This document shows, one piece after another, positions 36,702-47,900 of a DNA stretch of 64,000 nt. The stretch's first letter is position 1, and the number at the start of each line of letters is the position of its first letter. Source of the DNA: an uncultured Pseudomonadales bacterium (GTDB taxonomy: Bacteria > Pseudomonadota > Gammaproteobacteria > Pseudomonadales > Cellvibrionaceae); contig CANKXO010000003.1 in assembly GCA_947487765.1 (NCBI GenBank), forward strand, positions 186,001 to 250,000, given 5' to 3'. The notes under the pieces are model-generated. The model saw only the letters and a program-made list of their open reading frames with translations. It searched no databases and was not told the origin of the DNA. The position numbers and the translations under genes are program-made.

Positions 36702-38294
36702 CTAACCGTTATCTAACAACAAACGCACATAAGCGATAAGGTCAGTTGCCAACAGGCCTCGCATGCCAGACTCCGCAATCGCAAGATCAGCAGCAGTCGC
36801 ATGGAGTATTACACCCAGACAAGCAGCGTCATCAATGGATAAACCTTGGCCTAATAAACTACCCAACAAGCCGCTCAACACGTCGCCCATGCCTCCTGAC
36901 GCCATGCCTGGATTGCCTGCATCACATACAAATAAGCGTTGGTCCGACGTCAGCACTAAACTGCCAGCGCCTTTAAGGATTACAGCACCCCCATATTTTT
37001 GCTGAAGTGCTTTGACAGCAGCGATTCTATCGTTCTGCACCTCGGCGATTGATATGTCCAATAAACGAGCGGCTTCGCCAGGGTGAGGAGTTAGTATCCA
37101 GGACTGAGGCTTATCGGCTGATCTTGGCCATTGGATACGCCCCTGAGATAATAAATTCAAGGCATCTGCATCTAATACCATCGGTTTATTGCTATGTTTG
37201 CTCTCATTCAAATACACATACATGCAGTAATAAAGTAACTGTTCTGACCAGGCGGACTGCCCTAAACCCGGCCCTATCACCAATACTGTCGGTTTTTCCA
37301 AATAAGGTAATAATTCCTGGCCGGAAGCCGTACCAATGGCCATTATTTCTGGTTGGCGAGCGATAATAGCAGCTGTATTGATGGGTTGAGTCGCCACACC
37401 TATTAGGCCAGCTCCAGAGCGTGCAGCCATTTGCGCTGCCATTAAAGGTGCCCCACCATAACCACAATCACCACCGATAACTAATACATGTCCAAAATCA
37501 CCTTTATGAGCATCTATGGAGCGTTCAGGTAGTTTGTCTAACAAGGCGGATAATTCTAGAACTTGGGCTTTTGGCTCTATCTTTGAATCACGGTAGGTCT
37601 CAACAGGCACATTCAGGTCATTAAATACGCGTCTTTGCCCGCTGCATACTCGACCGTCACCAATTAAATTCCCTAATTTTTGCCCAATAAAGCTTATCGT
37701 GGCTGTCGCTTTTACTGCTACTGCATCAACGGTGCCTGTATTCGCATTCACACCCGAAGGAATATCGATCGACAAGACTGGCCAGGCAGTCTGATTAATA
37801 ATAGAAACGGCTGTAGAGTAAGGCTCTCTCAAGGGCCCAGTTGTGCCAGTACCTAATAACGCATCGACAATCACTCCCGACGCATCCCCACCCTCAAGTG
37901 CTGATTGCCAGGCATCCGTAGTAAATGGTCGAATATCAACACCTTCCTGTACAGCATACTCATACGCTGCCTGAGCGGCACCAGTCAGAGTTTCAGCCAA
38001 TTGCCACACCGTAACGGGTAACCTGCGTTGAGCAGCGAGTGCAGCAACAATATAACCATCACCACCATTATTACCTCCACCACAGAAAACATGGATAGCA
38101 TCAGGCTCAGGCCACTGTTCCAATAATGTATCAAAGGCAGCTTTTCCTGCACGCTTCATTAATAAAGTTCCCGGTATTCCACACTCTTCTATGGCATACC
38201 GATCCAATTCACGAACATCCACAGCCGTGTATAAAGACTTTGACAATACCTGCGAATCAAACATAAACGGTCTCTGCTGAGAAAATGAAGGCAT
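36702..38294 (-). CDS. nnr: Bifunctional NAD(P)H-hydrate repair enzyme (epimerase/dehydratase)
   Basis: This fused enzyme repairs hydrated NAD(P)H: the N-terminal YjeF_N domain (residues ~20-225; FCGGGNNGGDGYIVA and DIPSGVNANTG) epimerises, and the C-terminal ribokinase-like domain (~240-525; GVATQPINT, VLDADALNLLS, and the ADP-site GGMGDVLSG near 485) dehydrates. The 530-residue length is normal. Start: ATG at 38294 or the in-frame ATG ten codons later (MFDSQVLSK), which has a CAGAG upstream; the choice is open. It is the first gene of nnr-tsaE-amiB and is divergent from the GGDEF-EAL gene. Confidence 0.96.
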   Translation of the reverse strand: MPSFSQQRPFMFDSQVLSKSLYTAVDVRELDRYAIEECGIPGTLLMKRAGKAAFDTLLEQWPEPDAIHVFCGGGNNGGDGYIVAALAAQRRLPVTVWQLAETLTGAAQAAYEYAVQEGVDIRPFTTDAWQSALEGGDASGVIVDALLGTGTTGPLREPYSTAVSIINQTAWPVLSIDIPSGVNANTGTVDAVAVKATATISFIGQKLGNLIGDGRVCSGQRRVFNDLNVPVETYRDSKIEPKAQVLELSALLDKLPERSIDAHKGDFGHVLVIGGDCGYGGAPLMAAQMAARSGAGLIGVATQPINTAAIIARQPEIMAIGTASGQELLPYLEKPTVLVIGPGLGQSAWSEQLLYYCMYVYLNESKHSNKPMVLDADALNLLSQGRIQWPRSADKPQSWILTPHPGEAARLLDISIAEVQNDRIAAVKALQQKYGGAVILKGAGSLVLTSDQRLFVCDAGNPGMASGGMGDVLSGLLGSLLGQGLSIDDAACLGVILHATAADLAIAESGMRGLLATDLIAYVRLLLDNG

Positions 38295-38452
38295 TATAGG
38301 ATAAAGCTAGCCAATAAGCCTAAAGAAGCTGATATTGATACTGCTTACCATAAACTTCCCACCTTTATTAGCCTTTATATCCGGGTAATAAAACACTATT
38401 ATCAAAGCCGATACGTGTTTTATTAACAACCCATCATTGGATACTGAAAAGA

Positions 38453-40258
38453 GTGCAACAAGAGTCATCTAAAATATCACGATTGATGCCGCCCTTTGCG
38501 GTGGTTTTGCTGCATGCCATCGGTATCAGTTCAACCCTAGGGTATGGAATTCACCACCTATTCAGTGAAACATTGATCATTGGTATTCTCTTATTGACCT
38601 CGGGAATAAGCGGCATCTGTTCACTTGTCTATTTGTACTATAACAGGGACCGCAACTATTTTTTTGTGGTTTTCGGGTCATTTTTAGGATTGGCGCTTGT
38701 TCTTAGTTCTTACTTTCATGGATACCGTGGCTTACTTTTTGTTTTTCCTTTTACCGCCAGCCTTTTCTATTTCATGCGTTTTAAAACAGCACTGCTTCTT
38801 GCACTTGCTCTCAGCATTGTCTGTTTATTAGCAGCATTACATGTCATGGAAAATATTGTTGTTTTACGTTACGGCGCAGCGCTGATTATTTCTATTGGTT
38901 TTTCTGCTTGTTATGCGTATGTCATGAACGAACAGAAGGCCCATCTCGAACAGGATGCTCACTACGACTCCTTAACCGGTATAACTAATAGACGCTATTT
39001 TAACCACTGGCTCAATTCAGTCATCGATGAGAAGCCGTCATCGAAGAAAAACATTGCCCTGTTTTACATTGATATTGATGATTTTAAGCACATCAATGAT
39101 GGTTTTGGACATGCTGCTGGTGATGAGTTACTTAAATTATTCAGTAAACGCATACTGGCAGTCATCCGCCAAAATGAACTCATCATGGCAACAAATAAAA
39201 TCTATAATTTTGCCCGGCTGGCTGGCGATGAATTTGTGATTGCTATTCTGGATTTAGATAATATTAATGCAGCCAAAAGAATTGCTGAACGATTAATAGA
39301 AAGCACATCGGTGCCTTTTAATATTTCATCAACAGAAATCGATGTACACATCAGCATCGGCGTTATTTACTCTGAGAATTACATGAGTGCCGAAATGTTA
39401 GTGCACAATGCTGATACGGCCATGTATCGCGCCAAAACTAACGGAAAAAACAATTTTTATATTTATGACGATAGTATTTCCGCTGAAATTCAACGTAGAA
39501 AAGACATTGAAACCAATATCACTCAGGCATTGGACAAGCAGCTGTTCAAGCTGGAATATATGCCAATCTATGACATCACTGCAACACCAAGCATTACAGG
39601 TGTAGAAACATTAATCAGATCGAATCAAGATTACCTTCGCGATATAGGCCCTGATAAATTTATCCCTGTCGCAGAGGCAAGTGGACAGATTAAAGATATC
39701 GATTTATGGGTAATGGAAACAACATTCCGAGACATTAGCTCTGTACAAAAAGGGGCTGACCAAATTGATCGTTGGTATGCCATTAATATATCATCAACAG
39801 AATTATTGGATTCCAAATTTATTGATCAGATCGAATACCTCTTAGAAAAATATTCTATTGATCCAAAAATGATCCACCTTGAAATTACAGAAACCAAACT
39901 TGTCCCGTACGAAAATATTATTCTCGACAGATTAAACCGACTGCGAAAGCTCAACTTCCACTTAACCTTAGATGATTACGGCACAGGCTATACAGGATTT
40001 GCTCAGCTACTGAATTTCCCTGGCGACTTTATAAAAATAGACCAGAGCTTTATTGCCGAAATTAATCAAGGCAATTCAAACTATACAAAAATGATTGGAG
40101 TCATGTTATCGATTGCGAATATTTATGGCTTAAAAGTTGTTGCTGAAGGCGTAGAAACAAAAGAGCAGCTCAACTATTTACAAGATTTAGGTTGCCAATA
40201 TGCGCAAGGGTATTATTTTTCCAGACCATTATCCTGGCAAGATTTCTCTAAACTATAG
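38453..40258 (+). CDS. Membrane GGDEF-EAL cyclic-di-GMP protein
   Basis: A 601-residue protein starting at a GTG. About five or six transmembrane helices occupy residues ~15-165. The GGDEF domain (~170-340) has DSLTGITNRRYF and an active-site loop reading LAGDEFVIA, so AGDEF in place of GGDEF; that variant can be active. The EAL domain (~350-600) has ETL in place of EAL (GVETLIRSN), LEITET, DDYGTGYTGF, IKIDQSFI and EGVET. The first metal-binding Glu of EAL is kept, as are the Asp pair and KxD motifs, so phosphodiesterase activity is plausible. There is no periplasmic sensor domain, so the membrane helices themselves may sense. It is a stand-alone gene. Confidence 0.95.
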   Translation: MQQESSKISRLMPPFAVVLLHAIGISSTLGYGIHHLFSETLIIGILLLTSGISGICSLVYLYYNRDRNYFFVVFGSFLGLALVLSSYFHGYRGLLFVFPFTASLFYFMRFKTALLLALALSIVCLLAALHVMENIVVLRYGAALIISIGFSACYAYVMNEQKAHLEQDAHYDSLTGITNRRYFNHWLNSVIDEKPSSKKNIALFYIDIDDFKHINDGFGHAAGDELLKLFSKRILAVIRQNELIMATNKIYNFARLAGDEFVIAILDLDNINAAKRIAERLIESTSVPFNISSTEIDVHISIGVIYSENYMSAEMLVHNADTAMYRAKTNGKNNFYIYDDSISAEIQRRKDIETNITQALDKQLFKLEYMPIYDITATPSITGVETLIRSNQDYLRDIGPDKFIPVAEASGQIKDIDLWVMETTFRDISSVQKGADQIDRWYAINISSTELLDSKFIDQIEYLLEKYSIDPKMIHLEITETKLVPYENIILDRLNRLRKLNFHLTLDDYGTGYTGFAQLLNFPGDFIKIDQSFIAEINQGNSNYTKMIGVMLSIANIYGLKVVAEGVETKEQLNYLQDLGCQYAQGYYFSRPLSWQDFSKL

Positions 40259-40263
40259 CGGCA

Positions 40264-40803
40264 TTACTCAACTAAATATATATTTTCAGCATTTCGATAA
40301 TAGTGCTTATAATCAATACCAAAGCCGTAAACGAATTTATCTTCTATTGCAAAACCATGATAATCAGGCTCAACAATATCATTATGCTTACGTGGTTTTT
40401 CTTTATTTAGCAATACTGCAGTTTTTACTGATCGTGGATTTTTATTCAGGCAAAAATTAACGACTTCGGTCAATGACACACCTTCATCGATCATATCATC
40501 AACAATCAGAATATTTTGTCCATCCAAATTTAAATTCGGTTCTTTAATCCAGCGAAGCTGGCCTCCATGATCTTTATCACCATAGCGACTAATGTGCACA
40601 TAATCGAATCTCACAGGGAAAGAAAGATGTGTTAATAAATGGGAACAAAACACCATACCTCCAGTCATCACACAAAGCACAACAACGTCCTGCCCCATAA
40701 AGTCTTTATTTATGGTAGCCGCCAGCTTTTCTATAGACTGCACAATATCCTTTTTCGCAATCAGCGGCTTAACATGAGGAAAATCTACTTCACACTCCAA
40801 CAT
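40264..40803 (-). CDS. hpt: Hypoxanthine(-guanine) phosphoribosyltransferase
   Basis: A 179-residue purine-salvage enzyme. The PRPP loop ILIVDDMIDEGVSLTEV near residue 94 is the diagnostic motif. The N-terminal flexible region is reached through CVMTGGMVFCSHLL near 44, and the C-terminal pocket is VEPDYHGFAIEDKFVYGFG near 143. The length is normal. It converts hypoxanthine or guanine with PRPP to IMP or GMP. It is convergent with the GGDEF-EAL gene, with only 5 bases between stops, and sits at the edge of the biosynthetic cluster without apparent link to it. Confidence 0.93.
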   Translation of the reverse strand: MLECEVDFPHVKPLIAKKDIVQSIEKLAATINKDFMGQDVVVLCVMTGGMVFCSHLLTHLSFPVRFDYVHISRYGDKDHGGQLRWIKEPNLNLDGQNILIVDDMIDEGVSLTEVVNFCLNKNPRSVKTAVLLNKEKPRKHNDIVEPDYHGFAIEDKFVYGFGIDYKHYYRNAENIYLVE

Positions 40804-40879
40804 ATACCCCCTCTAACATATATACGATCCAACAAATACTCTATTCAACATAATCAATTGGCTTAACACTTAATATTTT

Positions 40880-41830
40880 TTAACGCAGCCAGTGACTGAT
40901 GATATCTCGGCCAAAACCTTTAGGCTCTTGATCAACTTTACTACTAATCGAGCAACGTAGTTTCCAGACAAAACGACCAACAAGCTTTGCCATTGTTGCT
41001 ATAGCAAAATACATTCTACCATGATTTTTGGTAAAGTAGTGGCGACGCGAATCCAACCAATAACCCGGTATACGTTCCCATTTTTTCATTCCGGTTGAAG
41101 CCGAGCCGACATGAGCCACACGGCTATCCAATATATAACGTGTTCTCCAGCCTTTACGATGAGCCCGCAAACATAGATCTGTTTCTTCAAAATATAAAAA
41201 GAATGTTTCATCAAACAAACCAATTTGATGAATCATATCGACCCGCATAAGCATACTGGCCCCGGCCAGCCAATCGACATCAATGGATGTTTCAGGGATG
41301 CCAATAGGCACTACATGGTTCTTAAATAGTCGTGTTACAAGGCCTAGGCGTATAGCCCCTTCCAACTCACCTTGTATCGTAGGGAAACGGAAAGCAGTAA
41401 TATGAGGCTCACCATCAGTGCCGAAAATATAACTACCCGCAATACCATAATCAGCATTACTATCGAGAAAAGTCACCAACTCCACCAGTGCTTTCTCTTC
41501 AGGAAATGCATCCGAATTTAGAATATAAATATACTCCAACTCATCGTCCCTCATCATGACATGACGGATGCCCACATTGTTGCCAGCACCAAACCCACCA
41601 TTATTACCAGATTGCAATACTTCAATACGATCCCAGCCTTGTGTATTTTCTTGCTGCTTCTGCAAACATGCAGCACGCAACTTATCCTCACTACCATCTC
41701 CAGAATCATTATCAACAACGGTAATTGACCATTCAAAAGGCACATGAACTAAAGCGGCAACAGAGGCAGTAATTGCATCGACTGTCATATCAGGTGTACG
41801 GAAGTTTAAAATAATAACGGCAAGTTTCAC
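40880..41830 (-). CDS. Family 2 glycosyltransferase (rhamnosyltransferase-like), copy 1
   Basis: A GT-A fold enzyme of ~316 residues. I place the start at the GTG giving MKLAVIILNFRTPD, the normal GT2 opening; a TTG 11 codons upstream is possible. Landmarks are VVDNDSGDGSEDKL near 38, the stretch NNGGFGAGNNVGI near 76, YILNSDAFPE (metal motif NSD), the acceptor-side WLAGASMLMR and FFLYFEETDLCLR near 215. No membrane segments are evident. The sugar donor is likely dTDP-activated (rhamnosyltransferase-like), but this is not provable here. A paralogue lies at 49469. The pair may glycosylate the cluster's product or belong to a surface polysaccharide. Confidence 0.9.
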   Translation of the reverse strand: MKLAVIILNFRTPDMTVDAITASVAALVHVPFEWSITVVDNDSGDGSEDKLRAACLQKQQENTQGWDRIEVLQSGNNGGFGAGNNVGIRHVMMRDDELEYIYILNSDAFPEEKALVELVTFLDSNADYGIAGSYIFGTDGEPHITAFRFPTIQGELEGAIRLGLVTRLFKNHVVPIGIPETSIDVDWLAGASMLMRVDMIHQIGLFDETFFLYFEETDLCLRAHRKGWRTRYILDSRVAHVGSASTGMKKWERIPGYWLDSRRHYFTKNHGRMYFAIATMAKLVGRFVWKLRCSISSKVDQEPKGFGRDIISHWLR

Positions 41831-41879
41831 GGGGAAGATTGTTCCTTTTATAAGATAAACCAAATTATGAAAAAATGGA

Positions 41880-41920
41880 TATAAAAAAGGTCAGAGTAAC
41901 GTTTTATACTCTGACCCCAT
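41880..41920 (-). terminator. Terminator after the PKS gene, built from a TCTGACC repeat
   Basis: Arms 41889-41898 (GGTCAGAGTA) and 41907-41916 form a perfect 10-bp stem with an 8-base loop, followed on the minus strand by TTTTTT. The sequence is the same GGGGTCAGA repeat seen at 17873, here in its paired form. Confidence 0.85.
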
Positions 41921-41926
41921 TTTTAC

Positions 41927-44900
41927 CTATCGTTTACGCGTTTTGGGATCAGCCGCTTCGATACATTGTCTTAACTTAACCGCAAGCACTCGAACATTAG
42001 GCTCTAATACCATGCTGTCATGATTCCCAGGCACTTCATAAACTTCAAGATCATTTACATAAGGCGGCCAACCATTATCTTCATAAATAACTTGGCGATC
42101 AGCATTCGTTACCCTGCTGCCACTTAAACGATAATGGATATCCAGTCGAGGCCTGAACAATGTTGCATGAACATTTAGCGGCTGCAGATCATAACGTCCT
42201 AATGCACGATAGAAAGCCATTTCCATTCTCTCCGACTGAAAGTCATGCGCCTCTTTACCTTCATCAGCCTCTCTAAAACGCTTACGGAATTTTTGCAATT
42301 CCCATTGATAACGATTTTTTGCCCACTCGGTAAAATAACCAGCGCCTTTTTTGCGAACATTTTGCAAGTGGATCGACATGCGATCAACAGAACTTAACGG
42401 CTCATTAAATGGCAACGGTGTATCTAACAAAATAACTTCCGAAACTTCATGTCCCATGGCCTTAAGTTGTTTAGCAATTTCAACAGCCGTAATTCCACCA
42501 CCTGAAAAACCACCCAAAATAAAAGGGCCCTCTGACTGAACTGTCAGCATTTCAGCAATATAATCTTTTGCCATTTCTTCAAAAGTTTCATGAGGCTCTG
42601 AATCACCAAATAAACCCCGCGCCTGCAAGCCATAGAACGGTCTGTCACTACCAATTAACTGTGCTAAATGGCGAAGGTTCAATACATTACCAAACATACC
42701 GGCCACTAAAAAGAATGGCGTAACATTGCTAGACTTGGCACTGTGCATAGGCACTAGGTGTGTATAGCGAGCCTTACGCGACTTATCTGCTTTTTCTGAA
42801 CTCCCATCACTGCCACTACTTACTGAAGCAACATCACCTACGGTTTCTCGAATCAAGTCCGCACAGCTGGCAATGGTTGGGGCCTCAAATAAAATAGAGA
42901 TTGGATAATCAACGCTGTATACCTGTTGAATTTTAGCAAACAAGCGTACAGCAATAAGTGAATGCCCTCCGAGTTCAAAGAAACTATCTTCAACACCCAC
43001 TTGATCAACACCTAATAATTCTTCCCAAAAACCAACTAACGTTTTTTCAATATCATCACGAGGCGCCGTATAGTCATTATCGAGATCTGGGCGGGAGAAT
43101 TTTGTTTCATTACTTTCTTTATGCAAAGAAGCAGCGGTGGCATCAACTTCTTTTATCAAGCCCTCCAACTCTAATGAAGAGACAATAACTTCCGTCGCGC
43201 TGCCGTTTTCTAATATTGAAAATAATGCCTTGGTGCCTTCATTGGGCAAAATACCTTGGGATAGATTATGCTGAAAAGCCATTTCTGATGGAGACAACTG
43301 CCTGAATTCACCTGACGATGTATCAACAGGATCTTTTTCTAAATTACCCGGTAATGCATCTTTAGAAAAATCAACTTCACCCGTTAATTTTTTGATGGTC
43401 AACTCTTTAACTTCAGCCAATACCTGGCCTCGGCTATCAAACATCACAATATCGAAGCTGGCAAAATCCTGATCTACTGTATTGTCACGATGATTACGTA
43501 CCCAGCTATACACTTGCTGGCTCAATGGCTTATAAAATTGAAAGCTTGCATAAGAGACCGGCACCCAGAGGTTAGCCGATTCTTTGTCAGCAGAAGCCGA
43601 ATCACTATAGCCTTTAATCAAATCCATTGCGTAACCCGTCGCAATATCTAATAGCGCTGGATGAATAGCATAGTCAATTTGATCATCACTATACTCGTCT
43701 GCTAACGATAAACGGGCAATAGCTTCCTGCTCACCATATTTTGCATCACGTAATACATGCCAACGAGGACCAAAGTTTAAGTGATCTTCTTGGCGAGTAC
43801 GAATATAAGGAGAACTGACAGAGCTTTTTTCAAGCTGAAGGCGTGACAAAATTGTATCAAGAGATTCACTTGTACTTTTACCAGCCCCCATCAAAATACG
43901 CGCTTCTGCATGAGTTTGCCAAGCAGATTCCCCCTGCGGGTCAGTGACTTCAGATTGAATTGCAAACTCATAACCTTCCACTGTTTGCTCGAGCTTAACT
44001 CTCGCCATGACGGTTTCATTGTCAGGCACATAAAGTGCTTTCAGGAAAATCAGTTCTTTTATTTCGAATGCACCTGACTCACCCGACTCTCGCAGTGCAG
44101 CACGAACAAGCTCTATATAAGCAGTACCTGGCAACAGTGCTTGACCATTCTTAGTACGGTGCTCTTCCAAAACCCAATGGGATTTTGTCGACAAATAAGC
44201 GGTCAGCAAAAATGTGTCATGCCCATTACTAGAGCGCGTAATGCGTTTTTCAAATAATGGATACTGTGCCGAAACCACTTGCTCTTGAGGCGCTGATTGG
44301 CCATACCCCATAGAAGAAGCGGCGGCGGCCGCCATACCGACTTCATTCCAAACGCCCCAATTAACAGCAACGGTATAACCTTTTTCTTGGGTATTGCGTC
44401 GATGCGCATAAGCATTTAAAAATGCATTAGCCGCAATATAATCTATTTGACCTACGGGTGAAATCACCGTACTGGTTGATGAAAACAAAACAAAGAAATC
44501 TAAAAGTTTACCTGCAAATAATTCATCGAGAACGAGTGTGCCGTACACTTTGGGTGCAAACACATTTTCGATATCCGACTGGCTTTTCATTTGAATCAGC
44601 CCATCATTAACGGTACCGGCACCATGGATGACACCATTAATATCGCCAAAATGAGCTTCAGCCTCTTGAACAACTTCTCTCATGCGATCGATATCAGTCA
44701 CATCGCCACTAAGCACTAATACATTAGCACCGGAAGATTCAAGATCACGCACTTTGCGAATATTGCGGCTAATCGCATCGTCAGCACTATGCTCTTTTAG
44801 CCAACTTGACCACTCATTGCGCAAAGGTAGTGGAGTACGGTTAATCAAAATGAGTTTTGCTTTAAATTGTTTGGCTAACTCCGTTGCCATCACATAACCA

Positions 44901-47900
44901 ATACCACCAAGGCCGCCAGTAATCAGGTATACACCTTGCTGCTTTATTCGAGGTGAGTGGCTGGTTGGCTGCGCGTCATCACCGATATAATCATATTGCA
45001 ATTGCCAACGCACATTATTGCGATAAGCGTATAGGCCATCATCAACAGTTGCGTAAAGCTCTTTGTACATGAGATCAATCAATTTCTGAGAAATTTGCTC
45101 AGGCTGATTTTTATTTTTACTTAGCTTATCGAATAAACCAGCTTCAGTTGTATGGGTTAAATCCACATCAATACAACGGCATTGAATCGCTGGAAATTCT
45201 CGTGGAAGAATTTTACAAGGCCCTAGAATCGTTGCCTTTTCCGGATACGGGACAGGCTCTTGATCAATCTGCTGCATACCATTTGTATAGACAATAATAT
45301 CCAGCTCTCGATCCACCAGACCTTCATCGGCCATAGCCCGCGCCCAGAAGAATAAACTATAAAAACCTTTCTCCTGATTCCGATGCAAAAAGCTCGAACC
45401 AGGACGGAAACTTTCTTCACGAGTTAACAACCAGAGGTGTAAAATACTGTCGGGGAAAGCGCCGCTGGCAACTAAATCTTTTACCAAAGCAGAATAAGAT
45501 TCCAAACCTAACTCAGAAGCAATACAATATTCTTCATTACTGACTTTGTAATAGGCATCACCACTGACAACCGTAATAACTTTATGACCTTGGCCGCGTA
45601 ACTTACTGACAAGTGCATGACCAACATCATCACCATCATCGAACACTAGCCACGTTTTCGGTTCTGTCGGCTTTGATAACACACCTTGCTGTACCCAGAC
45701 AGGTTTGCGAAACCAATCATCCCAACTATCTAACTTTTCCAGCGCTGCGAATCCTTCACCATCACTTTGGGCAGGTTTACCCGGCTCGATCCAGTAGGGG
45801 TTATGTTGAAACGCGTATGTCGGCAAAGGCACTTTATAGCGCCGCTCTTCTGGCCAAATTGCATCACTATTAACAGGATATCCTACTGCCCAAAGGCGAC
45901 CCAAAACGGTTAAAAAGTAACTCAGGTCTGGCGTTTCTTCTTGAGGGTGGCGTAAACTTGAGAATACACGTTGTGATGGCGCTTCTGGGTTTTGTCGAGT
46001 CAATGCACCCAAAATATTACCTGGCCCTACCTCAAGGAAAATATATTCTTCATCGTTCAATAAAGTATTAATACCATCCGCAAAATACACAGTATTGCGC
46101 AGATGCTTTACCCAATACTCTGGATCTACCGCTTCTTGCTCCGTAATCCAAGTGCCGGTGTAATTAGAGATAAAATTAATCTCTGGTTTTTTCAATTGAA
46201 TACTGCGTAGATAATTACCGAAGGGTTCAAGAATGCCATCGAGCAACCAGGAGTGTGCAGCAATATCGATACGAATGGGTTTGTTTTCAATATTAAGTGC
46301 GGTTAATTTTTCAGAAAGCCCGTCTAAATCAGCTTTGGTACCTGAAGCTACTGAGAGCATCGGGCTATTGACCGCTGCTAACGCTAATTTTTCGTGCAAG
46401 TGTTGTTTTAGTTCTTCCGCTGGCAGCTCAACACTTAGCATCCCGCCTTCAGGTACGTCATCCATCAACTGACCGCGCAACAAAACCAACCCTAATGCAT
46501 CTTTAAAACTGAAGACACCAGCCAAACATGCTGCTGTGTTTTCACCCATGCTATGGCCAATCAATGCTTTCGGTTCAACACCTAAAGACATCCATTGTTT
46601 TGCCAAGGCATATTCCACTAAAAATATCAGTGGTAATTGCACGGATGGTTTTTTTAATTCCTGCTGAACAGCATCGAGAGATTGATCATCAACGAATAAT
46701 AATTTTTTATAATCCAGGCCTGTTTTCTCTTTTAGAATCGCAAAGCCATTATCCATATGTTCTTTAAAAACGGGCTCAGCTTCATACAAACCTTTACCCA
46801 TATCCGCATATTGGGCACCACCACCAGGGAACATATAAACAATCGATTTTTCTTCGCCATCCGCTGCATGTGTAAATACTCGACGCTGATCTTTGCTTTC
46901 CAATAACTGAATGGCTTCATTGTGATCAGCACAAGCTAATACTCGACGGTGCTCAAATGATTCTCGACCATTAAATAACGTAAACGCAACATCCGCTAAG
47001 TCAAGCTCTGGGTTTGCTTGCAAATGCTCCGCCAATCGCTGACCTGCGGCATCTAATGATTTACGGTTTTTTGCAGACAATGTAATCAGATGATTACTAC
47101 GTTGGTGAGCACTGGCTTCTGGTCGCTCAGGTGGCTCTTCAACAATCACAAACGCATTGGTACCGCCAACACCTAATGAATTAATCGCAGCACGGCGAGG
47201 TTCATTGGCGGGCTTCCAAGGCTTTAACTTATCGTTAACGTAAAAAGGCGAATGTACAAAATCAATCGTTGGATTTGGGGCTTCGTAATTTAAGCTCGGG
47301 GGAATTTTTGCATTTTCAACCGCTAAGGTTGCTTTAATAATGCCCGCTACACCTGCAGCAGTATCAAGGTGGCCGATGTTACTTTTAACAGAACCTACTC
47401 CACAAAAACCAGTGCGTTCCGTTGTCTGATTAAAGGCTGCGGTTAAAGCAGACAATTCAATAGGATCACCTACTGGCGTCCCTGTACCATGACACTCAAC
47501 ATAGCCAATACTGTCAGCGTCAACGTCAGCAATTTCCAGAGCTTCTGTAATCGCGTGAGCCTGGCCATCAACACTAGGGGCGAGATAGCCTACCTTACTG
47601 GATCCGTCATTATTCACGGCGGAACCAATAATCACACCATGGATATGATCACCATCCTCAATCGCATCTTCTAAGCGGCGCAATACAATAGCCCCTGTAC
47701 CACTGCCAAAAATAGTCCCTTTAGAACGGTGATCAAAGGGTCGGCAATGACCATCCGGCGACAGGATCTCACCCTCTTTATACATATAGCCACGGCCATG
47801 GGGAATTTCGATGGTAACGCCACCAGCCAAGGCCATATCACACTCTTCACTTAATAGACTTTGGCAAGCTAAATGTGTTGCCACAGACGAGGTCGAGCAT

